From Nematopogon swammerdamellus (taxonomy: Eukaryota; Arthropoda; Insecta; Lepidoptera; Adelidae), in contig OX336340.1 in the NCBI GenBank assembly GCA_946902875.1, positions 1,347,501 through 1,411,500 on the forward strand: a stretch of 64,000 bases of DNA, read 5' to 3'. Both the position numbers and the translations under genes were made by a program. How positions within the stretch are numbered: the first letter of the stretch is position 1; the number at the start of each line of letters is the position of its first letter. The notes under the pieces were generated by a model. That model saw only the letters and a list, made by a program, of their open reading frames with translations. It searched no databases and had not been told where the DNA came from. Below are positions 28,551 to 38,752 of this stretch, piece after piece.

Positions 28551-28794
28551 TGATATAATATTATTAGGGGATGCTTGCTGCTTGCTACCGAATTAACATC
28601 ACACCCTCATCACTTAGTCAACTCCTTCTTACATCGATGTTTTTTACTATAAGGTAAAGATATTTATTGATTTTAAATTTAAAGAAATGTACAAAAGGCG
28701 GGCTTGTTGTCTAAGGCAATATTTGTTAGACAACCACAAATATTAGATAGTATTTAAGGAGGTAGTAACAACAGAACAAGGAAGAAAAAACAAC
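28551..28794. other. Short unassigned spacer
   Basis: AT-rich, contains AGGCAATATTTGTTAGACAA; nothing recognised. Confidence 0.35.
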
Positions 28795-29103
28795 GGCCAA
28801 GTGCGAGTCGGACTAGCGCACCGAGGTGTCAGCACCAAAAAAAAAATTACTTTGAAAAAACACGGCTTGTATGGGGACCCCCGTGATTTTTTTACTTTTT
28901 CTTATGTTTATTATTTGTTGTTATATCGGCTATAATAACACATATTATGTGAACATTTCAACGGGCTACCTATTACGGTTCAAGAGATACAGCCCTCGGA
29001 CAGACAGACAGACAGACATACAGACATACAGACAGACAGACAGACATACGGCTTAGGCTTAGTAATTGGGTCCCGTACGACGGATACGGAAACCTAAAAA
29101 TTC
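28795..29103 (-). mobile_element. B element
   Basis: Starts on the plus strand with GGCCAAGTGCGAGTCGGACT and GCGCACCGAGG, then CTTGTATGGGGACCCCCGTG, GTTGTTATATCGGC, and the CAGA/CATA microsatellite 29000-29047, ending CGTACGACGGATACGG. Shorter than 4934-5318. Confidence 0.75.
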
Positions 29104-29680
29104 AAGATGGTTTTATGTACAATATGTTTCATGCATGATCTTTACATTTGAAAATGGATGGGAGATAAATAAAATAAAAGGGTTGAATTGATCGAACTTA
29201 CTGCAAAATCGAAGATCACAGTAAGATTATTATTAAAATGTTCTGAAAAATTTAATATTTGCGTTATATGAAGAAAAAACCGGACGTTTTTGGTGTCCGG
29301 TTTTTCATTATTTTGGAAACCGGACACAAGCCTCAATAACCGGACTGTCCGGCCATCAGTAGGTACTTGGCCTAAAATATTTAACATCATCTGTCATCGT
29401 TTTCACCTCCCTTTGACCCTTCTTGAGCTCTCATAATTCTGTTTAAAATACTTTAGGTCTAGAGATAAAAACATCCCGCAACATGCTGCATTGATTTCTT
29501 TAAACCGCGCACGTGTCTTCAATAAAATAAGATTATTCTCACACTTCTCCCCGTCTGACGGGTCGACGCGCGCATCTTGCTTTAATTGCACTCGGGAGGT
29601 GCTCGTGCGCATCTTCGTTCCTCTCCTCCCTCCCGCCCTCCCGCTCTCCCTCCGCGCACTCTCCCTTACTGTGTTATAGT
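29104..29680. other. Unassigned; hairpin and GC-rich patch
   Basis: AAAACCGGAC / GTCCGGTTTT at 29277-29306 make a 10-bp stem. The patch 29550-29660 is pyrimidine-rich with CCTCCCTCCCGCCC. An antisense frame at 29403-29696 shows no known domain. No gene is supported. Confidence 0.35.
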
Positions 29681-29780
29681 ATAAGAAGGGATTCATATCA
29701 CTTAGTCGCCTTTTACGACATATACGGGGAGAGATGCAGTGGGGCTATTCTTTTAAAGTACCGGCCCCACACGGTACAAC
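29681..29780 (-). mobile_element. H-type head fragment
   Basis: TATAAGAAGGGATTCATATC, CACTTAGTCGCCTTTTACGA, GAGAGATGCAGTGGGGC and CGGCCCCACACGGTAC in order. It is the alternative head unit standing alone. Confidence 0.75.
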
Positions 29781-30166
29781 ACACGTGACATGACGTGATG
29801 ACATTTGAGCACACACGAAACATGTTAGGTGCAGAGGACGGAGTAGCATGCAGTTGACCTTTATCCTCATTCGTTTTGTTGGCGCAGATTGTAGATGGTC
29901 GGCGAGCGTGGAAATAAATTGTCTAGACTGGGCATTTGTTGACTTGTCGAGGAAATGTAAAAAAAGTCGGACCAAGAACATTTTGAAATTGAGCTTCTGT
30001 ATATCTCAGCCAAGAGTTCTCCCCCCACAACTGTGCAAGACCGGAGACACCAGGTGGCTTAATTTTTCAGGATCCAGAACCTGAGATCCAGGATGGGTGG
30101 GAAATTGTGATAATCGACCGGCTTATGTTTAAGCCTAAAGCCAATATGAAATGAAATTAAATAAAA

Positions 30167-30519
30167 TCAATACTAATAATAAATCGGTAAGGGATGGCCA
30201 TGGAATAAGTTACTTTGTTTTATGCGATACTGCGTTTGTAATATGTACTCGTATGATACTAAAACTAAATTGATGTATGTTCCTCCATAACTCTTAAACC
30301 GATCATCCAAATTCGATGAAACTTTAGCACCTGTGTCACCTATTGCACATTTGGCTATAGGATAGGCTAAATAAAATTATGTTCCGGTTACGCTAAGATG
30401 TGGCTCAAATACAAACCGAATTGTTCCGCGCGCCAAAATAAAGGTACGGTAGCGGGCTTACTTACTTTCTTCCTTTAAAATACAAATTTCACGCGAGCGA
30501 AGCCGCGGGCAAAAGCTAT
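30167..30519 (+). mobile_element. Hel-A (Helitron-like)
   Basis: Starts TCAATACTAATAATAAATC after AAAA and ends GCGAAGCCGCGGGCAAAAGC-TAT. The last base of the CTAG terminus is changed. Interior blocks GGATGGCCATGG, GTTCCTCCATAACTC, ACGCTAAGATGTGGC and AATTGTTCCGCGCGCC are those of the other copies. No insertion at the RLE site. Confidence 0.85.
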
Positions 30520-30688
30520 ACAGAATAAAACTTAACTAATGGCTTCCATGTGGATACGGAACCCTAAAAATCATTCGTTGATCTTGAAGTCCGGCGGCAT
30601 AGCTGTGTTTTAAGTTTCGTGGAAGGAGTGCGTCTGAGTCGGTTGTTTGTGGATGATTGAACAGTCTTGCTGGCAGCAAGGCCGGCGC

Positions 30689-30750
30689 GGCGGTGGAGCG
30701 GTTGTTCCCAGTCTTTCCGCTAGAGCGGGCCACCATTTTACTCGATATCG
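30689..30750. repeat. Direct repeat unit flanking an S1 copy (left)
   Basis: GGTGGAGCGGTTGTTCCCAG, TCTTTCCGCTAGAGCG and TTTTACTCGATATCGT recur at 31121-31196 with small differences. The S1 SINE at 30768-31113 lies between the two units. Confidence 0.65.
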
Positions 30751-30767
30751 TAGAACATCCAAGTAAG

Positions 30768-31113
30768 ACTATTGAATGTTAAGCAATGTTGGGTGCGGTC
30801 AGTACTTCGATGGGTGACCGCTGACCGTTGGAGGCTGACCGAGGTTCGGATTCCTCGTAAAACTGTAGGTCCCTTCCCTCCTAATCTTACTTGGTGGTAG
30901 GGTTTAACCCGCCCGCGTTGGTACCACCGCACTGAATGAAACGTCGGTCGAAACGGCTATGTCAATAGTTTTCCGACCAGTTCTGTGTAGCCGGCACGAT
31001 CAAAGGGGGAAGCACTGACATGGCACCTAGTTCATCCGGAGTTATGGGCTGACATCAAGGACGTTGCAAGGTGATGTAGCCAACCGTGTCAGTTTCCATA
31101 AAAATAAAAATAT
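30768..31113 (+). mobile_element. S1 SINE, 5S-like head preserved, tRNA A box lost
   Basis: Starts TTGAATGTTAAGCAATGTTGG, with GTGCGGTCAGTACTTCG and ATGGGTGACCGC from the 5S-like block, the B box GAGGTTCGGATTCC, core and full tail with CAGTTTCCATAAAAATAAAA. The A-box region is missing. Confidence 0.8.
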
Positions 31114-31675
31114 AAGACCGGCGATGGAGCGGTTGTTCCCAGTCTTTCCGCTAGGGCGCGGCACCATCGCGCCGAAATAAAATTTACTCGATATCGTGAG
31201 ACAGGCCAAGACCAAGGTAAAATGTATGAAACAAGCCGTTTCCCCATGTTTACCTCCATGGCAGCCCATAGTGACACGGGGTGGATTTATTACGCGGCTG
31301 GAGCTAAATTGCTGGCAGTAAACGCGGACGCTTGACGTTATGGAAATAAAACGCCAATTAAAGCTTGAAAGGTGAAAGGTGATTTTTTACGGTCTAGTGG
31401 GTGTTAGTTCGTGAGCTAAAATGTCAGCATTTTTTTCTGTAAATAAATACATCTTTTCCTGTGTTATTCCATTGTTATTCGTAGTAGACATTAATAATAT
31501 TTATTATTTGTATTTTTTTATGGAAATTTTATTTCAGATTTAATAAGTAGGTATGTTTTGGCGTTTGCAAAGACCAATATTTTTTTTTTATTTTTTGTTT
31601 TATCTCAAACTGAGTTGACTATCAGGTTTAGCAGTTTCTTTTACGACACTTTTTTTAATATATGTAAAATGACAT
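31114..31675. other. Right direct-repeat unit and unassigned AT-rich DNA
   Basis: 31121-31196 repeats 30689-30750. The remainder (31200-31675) has no recognised element apart from T-rich runs. Confidence 0.4.
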
Positions 31676-31802
31676 GGGTGACTATGCCGAGGGACCAATG
31701 GAGCAGTCGACAGAGCTAAAATCATCTCTCCTCGCGAAACCACGCTCAGTGAGGCGCTATGTCAGCAGATTTACTAACTGTTGCTGGGCTGTCTGACCTG
31801 TA
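31676..31802 (-). mobile_element. LINE 3' end, family J2
   Basis: GTGACTATGCCGAGGGACCA, GTCGACAGAGCTAAAATC, CGCGAAACCACGCTCAGTG and GTCAGCAGATTT match 6436-6540 closely. It is the terminal ~125 bp only. Confidence 0.7.
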
Positions 31803-31835
31803 ACACAGTTAACCATATTTAAATAAATTATTCAC

Positions 31836-32241
31836 TTAAGACGAAATGGAAGTTAACTTTCTCCATACAAAATCGTCTTTCGGCATTTATAATTTTTACC
31901 CCCCTAAACTTTATCCGATTTTTACAATTATTTGTTGTTGTAATAAGCATAATCGAATCTACGTTCTTGTCTTTTTATTTTTTGAATATCTAAAGCGATG
32001 ACTCAATAAAGCATAATGAACTTCATGACATCAAAAAATAAAAAAACAAAATGGTTTCGGTCGAAATAATTTTTTTTAACTCCGGTGTTTTAGGTATTTT
32101 AAGATAATTAAACAAAAAAATCACAGGAACGTAGATTTTACTGTCCTTAAAACAAGAAATTTTTTTTTTAATTTGTTCTAGAAAACATAAATGCCGAAAG
32201 ACGATTTTGTATGGAGAAAGTTAACTTCCGTCTCGTCTTAA
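31836..32241. mobile_element. MITE with 51-bp inverted ends and TTAA target
   Basis: TTAA occurs at both outer ends (31836-31839, 32238-32241). Between them the ends are inverted repeats of about 51 bp (GACGAAATGGAAGTTAACTT... against GACGAGACGGAAGTTAACTT...), with two mismatches that I count. ATCTACGTTC and its complement occur again further inside. Interior ~300 bp is AT-rich and non-coding. TTAA targets are used by piggyBac-type enzymes, but the ends lack the usual CCC start. Confidence 0.75.
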
Positions 32242-32984
32242 ACCTGAGTATTTTTCTCAAAGTAAATTATTTCCTACGAAAAAATATTATAGTCAGTTTT
32301 TTGTGTGTTTTTTTAAGACTGAGGAAAGTGGCGTTTTATTCGCTTTAGAGAATGCAGTAGATAAAATACTATCGGCTTTTATCCACTCAATAATCCTTAG
32401 TGTTATAAAAGTCCTGAAATTAAATTAAGTTAAACTATATTAATATTTTTTTTTCTGTTGTCACTATGCACACCACAGATTACTGGTTTACACACACGTA
32501 ACACACTTTTACACATAATATGCGCTAACTGTGCTGCCAACTTAATTGTTTTCTAGCTAGATTTAGCTGAATATTTTGTCAATCGAATCCACAATTAGGT
32601 AAATATTCGAGTTTATAGCATTTCATTAGTTAGTTAATCAATAGATAGAATTATCGATAGCAACTACACGATTATTTAAAATTATAGACAACAATCAAAA
32701 CGTTACTTTTGTCCGTCTTAAAAACAGACTACTATGCCATAGTTATTATGTATTTGAATTTGAAAATAAAAAATATGTGGGTTAGAGGAAACATTGGCTC
32801 ATCTCAATAAATTATTTTCTAACAATAAATTAGTCTAATATATTTCAGAAACATATTTTCCTTTATCTCAAAGGCTTCAAAGTTCGGACAGTGAGTTGAA
32901 CCAATGAGCAATTTTTGATTGAAAAATTTACATGAATGCCTTCACGAATTTTTTCCTTGCCTTGCCTGTGTGCCTTCCTTTTCC
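32242..32984. other. AT-rich sequence, no gene
   Basis: About 740 bp without frames or repeats that I can name. ATTGTCAATCGAATCC (32577-32590 region) and ATCGATAG motifs are not informative. Confidence 0.35.
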
Positions 32985-33190
32985 CCTTGCCAGGTGGTAG
33001 GCTCAAATTGTAGCCGACTGGGTTGGTAACACCGTACTGGTCGAAATATGTCCATATACCTACCTCGGCTGTGTTATTCTGCATGTTTAACCAGAAATCC
33101 AATGGGATGTCTCCGGTATGGCACCTTCTCGAAGGTGGTCGGAGCACTTGCTCTGGACCCTCTGACACAGCCACCCATTCCGGTTTGCAT
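32985..33190 (+). mobile_element. S2 SINE, core and tail
   Basis: CCAGGTGGTAGGCTCAAATT, GTAGCCGACTGGGTTGG, ACACCGTACTGG, CCTCGGCTGTGTT, CTCCGGTATGGCACC and ACACAGCCACCCATTCCGG follow S2 order. Head missing; the middle has diverged. Confidence 0.75.
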
Positions 33191-33231
33191 TTTTCATACA
33201 AAAACAATTTTTTTTTTATTATATTTTTGTT

Positions 33232-33617
33232 TTCATGGAAACTGACACGGTTGGCTACTTAGCCTACTCTATCCGTGATGTCAGCCCATAGCAACTTGGT
33301 GAACTAGGTGCCATGTCAGTGCTTCCCTTCGGTCGTGCCGGCTACACTGAACTATTTAAATAGCCGAACGGAAAACACGAACTATTTAGCCGTTTCAACA
33401 GACCTCTCATTCAGTGCGGTGATACCAACAAGAGCGGGTTAAACCCTACCACCTAGTAAGGTAAGGGAATTGACCTATACCGTTTTATTCGTGGAACGTG
33501 GAATTCGAACCACGGTCAGCCTCCAACGGTCGAGCGGTCACCAATCCATTTAATGACCGTGCCCAGGACCGTGCTTATGATCCGGCCGACCGCACCACTG
33601 AGCTACCGAGGCTGACA
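33232..33617 (-). mobile_element. S1 SINE, full length
   Basis: A reference copy. On the minus strand: A box CGGTAGCTCAGTGGTGCGGT, an altered 5S-like block (GGCACGGTCATTAAATGG, TGGTGACCGC), B box CCGTGGTTCGAATTCCACG, core with CTAGGTGGTAGGGTTTAACC and TTGGTATCACCG, tail to GTCAGTTTCCATG. A duplicated ACTATTTAAATAGCCG/ACTATTTAGCCG occurs inside. Confidence 0.85.
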
Positions 33618-35094
33618 AATATCTATGTAAGTACATGTGGAAAATATGAATACATAAGAACAAAGAAGATCCATTTATCAACCAATATGAATAATAGTAG
33701 GGCGACCGAACTGACGTATGACACACGATGGGCGGACGTCTGTTCCTCTCGCGGCGTCGTCGCGCGCGCGCACGCAGACCGGAAGTGAAGGAGAAGTCGC
33801 TGGGCGGCGCAGCGGAGGCGGCGAGGTATAATGTACTAGAGTGCGCACTCGAACAGCGTACCATGTTCCAATGAGTTGAGGCCATGTAGTCGCAACTGAC
33901 TTACAGCCGATTGCATCATATTCGGCTAAAATGTTGTCTAGTTGTTGGTTAACTCGTGTAAAATGTAAGAGACATGTTATTTAACCGCCAAATAACTATT
34001 TTAAGAATAAGTGGAGGTGGCGATAACGGCATATGTCAATCACGAGCGGCCGATGAAACCTCCTCGGCCGCTATAATAATAATAATACCATCGTTAGCCT
34101 GGGTTCGCCCCGCCGCCGGTAGTGGAAACTCCATTTAGTTTTATATTTAATTTCTATACGTTTTTATATTTTATATTCTGATGTATATCAAATAAGTGTA
34201 AATAAATGAATAAATGGATAAAATAATAATAGTTTTCAGGCACAGGTCTCTCAGTTTACAAATGTTACATTAACGAAGTGCCTAAATTTAAATATTACTT
34301 TTTATTGGCAGATGATAGGACAAACGTTGTCACACTCACTTATAAACTGCCAAACTAACGTCGAAATGTATGTGAAGAAGCAGTGCTGTCTCTCTCCCCA
34401 CGGAAGTTAAGAGCGAGAGAGGACTATGCCGTCACATCTATTTTGACAGTATATAATTGACGAGCGTAACAGTTCCAATTCTCTTTCTCCATTCGCCTTC
34501 TCACTCTCCACCAGTACCTTCCGTAATATATCAGAGACACGATTTCTTTGAAACTTTTTTCCTAGCGCGCTCTAGTACAATATATTACCTCAATGATAGG
34601 TCGAGGGCGGACGCGGAGCGGCTGGGCGGGCGTGGACGAACACTTTGATGACCATGATGAAAGCTTCCTCTGAGATGATAAAGTGATTTTAGGATTCCGC
34701 ACTAAAATGATACAAACATACGAAAGCTTTATAGACTCGCCTTTATGGGCATGTGGTGACTGTGTTAACTTCTAAATGGTATGAAAGGCAGAAAATTCAA
34801 ATATTCATATTTTATTTTATAAGGTTATTATTTAATATTATAACTAACTTATATGTATTTATATATTAAAAATTTCGCTTCATTTAATTATAATATGAAA
34901 TAAAATATAAAAAATAAATAAATCTAAATGTATTACTAGTGTGCGCAGAATTAAATGCAATTAATTATGTTTGTTTACTTAAAGCTTTCTGCGAGACAGA
35001 ATTTTTTCTAATGCAGGAGACACGGTTATTGTACCGTATGATTTCATGTGATAATAAATATTTTCATATTTTATTTTCATTTTCATAGTGTATC
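33618..35094. other. Mostly unassigned; GC-rich patch with ETS-like site
   Basis: 33735-33830 is CpG-rich with a CGCGCGCGCGCACGC run and ACCGGAAGTGAAGG (33778-33791), a textbook ETS-type site. GGGCGGGCG (34624-34632) resembles a GC box. These could mark a promoter, but no adjoining coding exon is recognised. 34150-35090 is AT-rich and holds nothing I can identify. Confidence 0.3.
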
Positions 35095-35095
35095 T

Positions 35096-35182
35096 GGCAT
35101 TCACAACAAAAGGAAGCACTGACATGGCAACTAGTTCACCAAGGTGTTATGAGCTGCCGTCACGGGAATAGTAGGTTGTAAA
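35096..35182 (+). mobile_element. S1 tail, degraded
   Basis: CACTGACATGGCAACTAGTTCACCAAGG and GTTATGAGCTG are S1 tail blocks. The end is lost after GTAGG. Confidence 0.6.
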
Positions 35183-35297
35183 AACCTTACCATAGATACC
35201 ATTTGTTGAATCGCTACGGGTTTTTTTGATTCGATAATATTTGATATTTTAAAAGTAATTTTTAAGGGTTTTCCTTGTTTGTCTCGCAAGACTCCTC

Positions 35298-35393
35298 TTT
35301 TTTATGGAAACTGACACTGTTGGCTACATCACTTACAACATCCGTGATGTCAGCCCACAACACCGGGTGAACTAGGTGCCATGTCAGCGCAGT
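35298..35393 (-). mobile_element. S1 tail
   Basis: TTTTTTATGGAAACTGACAC to GAACTAGGTGCCATGTCAGC; terminal ~95 bp of S1 with its A-tail. Confidence 0.75.
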
Positions 35394-35647
35394 CATAAAC
35401 CATGGTAGTCATAAACTTGCCTACTCCCTGGTTCCCGCTTGACGTTGAGTTTTGGGACACGTTGTATAACGACAATTATTGGTTATCTTGCCGCGAAGCA
35501 GCTGGTAGTGAATAATCGTGGCTCACGTCCGTATATCAAACTTTCACATCCTGGGAAATCTAGACTACCGTGAGCCATTTGAATAAAATTAAATCTATTC
35601 CGTAGAGAGAGAGAGAGACTATCGGTTACCCCGGTGCGACGCGGACC

Positions 35648-35735
35648 CACGTCCCGGATAGTCCGAGAATGTCCGGGAACATCCGGGAATGTCCGGGAAC
35701 GTCCGGGAATGTCCGGGAATGCCTGGGAACGCGCC
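35648..35735. repeat. Minisatellite, 10-bp unit GAATGTCCGG
   Basis: About eight units of 10 bp with alternating GAATGTCCGG, GAACATCCGG and GAACGTCCGG. A long antisense frame across it (35483-35857) gives a Pro/Arg/Ser/Thr repeat because 10 bp shifts frame each unit; it is not a convincing gene. Confidence 0.8.
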
Positions 35736-36079
35736 GGTCGCACAATGCGTCCTCGCTGACACTCACTACGCTTATTTGCTGACAAATAAATTGTGAATAT
35801 GCAACGCGCTACATATTTCATTCCGAAGTCTGAAAGGATTTTGTCGGGAGGCCACACTGACAGCGATACGGCGGGCGATTACTAATAGGTGGAGCGGTGT
35901 TTAATGTAATTAGTTGTAAACCAGACAATTCAACGTATTGCAGTCATGTTATAATATTTGTAATATTATTATACAGGGTGTCCAGTGGGAAAGTTCATAT
36001 TTTAATTTGTTATAAAATAAAAACTTCATGGATTAATAAGTATTTATTTACATCAAAATATTCATAAATTCAGCGGGTT

Positions 36080-36573
36080 TCACTTTTTTAATATGATTCC
36101 GTCCAAATGTTTTCCGTCCATTTGTACGCACTCTTCTAATCGTGCGCGCAAACTCACGAACACTATGATGCAGAGTTGCGGAGAAATGTTATTGATTTCG
36201 CGGCTGATATTATCTTTCAAGGCTCTTAATGTCCGTCGATCATGTTTATGTACCGTTTGGAATGACTGTCAGTACTTGACCATTTAGATTTTCAAAGAAA
36301 AACGGACCAATTGCGATAATTACGAATTTTCAAAGAAAAACGGACTGCGGTAGAGACAGTAGGCGCGGGGTCTGGAATGGGTTGGTTGGCGGCAGAACTC
36401 GGTTCACGGAACTTCTTTATCCACTTTTTTAACAGATTAACACTCGAGGCATCTCTTGGTGGGCGAATATTGTAGTGCAAACGAAATTTCCGAAGCGCTG
36501 CAGCGTAGCATTCACCATTCTTGAAATAAGCTGCTATTGCAAAAGCGCGGTGCAATCCCGTCCAACGCTCCAT
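36080..36573 (-). pseudogene. Mariner-like transposase, N- and C-termini only
   Basis: From ATG at 36573: MERWTGLHRAFAIAAYFKNG, AALRKFRLHYNIRPPRDASS and LLKKWIKKFREPSSAANQ. I know this as the N-terminal helix-turn-helix of a large insect family of mariner-like transposases (annotated DUF4817 in my recollection). Further on, MDGKHLDGIILKK before TGA (36080-36082) matches the family's C-terminal end. The DDE/DDD catalytic middle is absent. TTTCAAAGAAAAACGGAC occurs twice (36290-36307, 36330-36347) near the deletion. Confidence 0.65.
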
Positions 36574-36639
36574 CGTGATTACTAAACCCGCAGATTGCGC
36601 GCGTCGATCGAGATACTCCCTGCTTTCCCGTGTCAACAG

Positions 36640-36967
36640 TTTTTTTTTTTTTATGGAAACTGACACGGTTGGCTACATCACCTACAACATCCGTGATGTC
36701 AGCCCATAACACCGGGTGAACTTGGTGCCACGTCAGTGCTTCCCTTCGGTCGTGCCGGCTACACTGAACTGGACGGAAAACACAAACTATTTACATAGCC
36801 GTTTAGACCGACCTTGCATTCAGTGCGGTGGTACCAACCCGGGCGGGTGAAACCCTACCACCTATTAATATAAGAAGGGAGTCATATCCCTTAGTCGCCT
36901 TTTACGACATACACGGGGAGAGATGCAGCGGGGCTATTCTTTTAAGGTGCCGGCCCCACACGGTACC
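36640..36967 (-). mobile_element. S1c SINE: S1 body with alternative H head
   Basis: Minus strand: GTACCGTGTGGGGCCGGCAC, GTCGTAAAAGGCGACTAAGG, GATATGACTCCCTTC, TTATATTAATAGGTGGTAGG and then the normal S1 core and tail to CAGTTTCCATAAAAAAAAAA. The tRNA/5S head is replaced. The same junction occurs at 63337-63655, so this is a true subfamily. It sits inside the mariner-like element. I do not see a clear target duplication. Confidence 0.8.
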
Positions 36968-37021
36968 CGTTCCAGCGCAATTCAAATTTGAAATGTGAAC
37001 TTTCTCGCTGGACACATTGTA

Positions 37022-38372
37022 TAAGGTCTTTTGATCCTTACAGGGGAATTGGGGTTGTGTACAGGGGTTCTGTATCGGAAATAGATCATATTAAAATTAT
37101 AAAAAGGGGTTAACATTTTTACATTTTGATAAATATTACAAAAAAATACAAACAGACCCACCTGAACATAGTAAACAACTTTTGCTAAGAAATTATGTGT
37201 TTATTTATATTAATGACCGAGATAACAAATTGTAAAAGTTTATTAAAGTTTAAATTCATAAGGACCACGCGTTGGGTAGGTAACTTCGCGCATTATCTGT
37301 GCTACGCGGCGGTTATTGAACTTCGGCCTTGATACACATTAGTAATTTATTTGGGCTTACAATTTCAATAACGCGCAATCATCTGATCGGAAGTCGGAGA
37401 GCCTGCGTACTATGTATGCATGAAGCTCGCTAGCACCGCCTCCTCCGCGGCACATCTAGGTACCTGTATGGCATTTTCACGTGAGATTTCACTGATTAAG
37501 GCCGTGACAAACGCCAACGACCTTGAGCATTCGGGAATTCTACATAATGTACCATGCTACTGCTAATTTCGCTTCGCACGTTCAAGTCACATTTAGCGTA
37601 GTTTGTCGCTATCAGCCTAAAGAGTTGATGGTTCGGGGTTCGAATCCCACTTTCGTATGTTTTTTTTTTTTTGCTTTTTTATTATTTTAATTATTAAAAT
37701 GATTGTGGCTTATGTAACTGATGCGTGATTCTAATTTTTTATTTTTTATTATTTTACCTAAATAACATTTTATTGTAATTTCTTCCAAATTATTTTAGTT
37801 CATGTACTTACCACTTTTTATAAACCTCTAAATAGACTATCGATGAAAACTAAAATAAAAATAGGTAGGTAGGTAATAGGTAGATAGGCATTTAGGTATG
37901 TATGGCAAATATCATAGCAACATAGGTACCGGCCGGCGCGCGCGGCGCGCGCGGCGGCAGCATGGCACGGTGCGGTGGGGTGCGGTGCGGTGCGGTAACT
38001 CAGTAGCAGCGTGCCACTCACGCATGCAAGCAAGCAATAACAAGCCGCTCCTCCGCGCCGCGCCGCCGCTCCTCCGCGCCGCGCCGCGCCGCCGCGTCGT
38101 CTCCGCTCCGCGCCACCACAGTGCCGCCGCCGCCGCCGCCCCCGCTCCGCAGCGCGCCGCTGTTGCTAGGCTACTTTTATTTAGGCACGGTTCTATAGTC
38201 CTTGCATCTCAAGCGCAGACAGCGTTATACCACAGTACCTATTAGTTATTCTGTGGTTATACCAACGAAAGCCATGCGTATAACGCCCCGTCAAGTTACG
38301 TACCGGAGCGTATACTGATAGATACCACAGAAGAGAGATATTACTGATACGGTCGTACTGTATACTGGTACG
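37022..38372. other. Unassigned; tRNA-like B box, and GC-rich low-complexity block
   Basis: GGGGTTCGAATCCCAC (37635-37650) followed by T-runs looks like a tRNA T-arm with a Pol III terminator, but acceptor and D arms cannot be built. 37932-38000 is made of CGCG and GGTGC units, and 38045-38165 of CGCC/CTCCGCGCC units with (CCG)n. Long frames there (37818-38245) are compositional. A CpG promoter is conceivable; no gene is recognised. Confidence 0.35.
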
Positions 38373-38752
38373 GAAAATGACACGGTGGCAACATCACCTA
38401 CAATACAACATCCGAGATGTCAGCTCGTAACAACTGGTGAAGTAGGTGCTATGTCAGTGCTTTTCTTCGGTCGTACCGGCTTCACTGAACTGGACGGAAA
38501 AAAAGAAGGGAGTCATATCCCGAAATAGTTTGTATTTTCCGTCCAGTTTAGTGTAGCCGGCACGACCAAAGGGAAGCACTGACATGGCACCTAAGTTCAC
38601 CCGGTGTTATGGGCTGACATCACGGATGTTATAGGTGATATAGCAAACTGTGTCAGTTTACATAAAAAAATCCCTCAGTCGCCTTTTACGACATGCACGG
38701 GGAGAGATGCAGTGGGGCTATTATTTTAAATTACCATCCCACACGGTACAAA
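38373..38752 (-). mobile_element. S1c copy (core deleted) split by a younger S1 tail
   Basis: Plus-strand order: S1 tail inverted (38373-38495), GAAGGGAGTCATATCCC of the H head (38500-38519), then a plus-strand S1 tail (38520-38668), then CCCTCAGTCGCCTTTTACGA to CACACGGTAC (38670-38750), the rest of the H head. ATCCC flanks both sides of the inserted S1 tail. The core between tail and head is missing in the outer copy. Confidence 0.75.
38520..38668 (+). mobile_element. S1 SINE tail, nested
   Basis: AATAGTTTGTATTTTCCGTCC to GTCAGTTTACATAAAAAAA; 5'-truncated copy inside the S1c head. Confidence 0.8.

Larger units (their letters stand above)
35974..37019 (-). mobile_element. Mariner/Tc-like element, internally deleted, carrying an S1c SINE
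   Basis: TA at 35972-35973 and 37020-37021. Ends are inverted: CAGGGTGTCCAGTGGGAAAG on the left, CAATGTGTCCAGCGAGAAAG on the right strand, continuing with TTCA.ATTT. Without the SINE (36640-36967) it is about 720 bp, too short for a full transposase. It carries both ends of a transposase gene on the minus strand. Confidence 0.8.

Noticed and set aside
37600..37680. Possible tRNA gene (GGTTCGAATCCCAC followed by T-runs)
   Set aside because: Acceptor, D and anticodon stems cannot be formed; only a T-arm-like motif remains.
38040..38245. Ala/Arg-rich frame over CCG repeats
   Set aside because: Simple GC-rich repeats give long frames in most phases.
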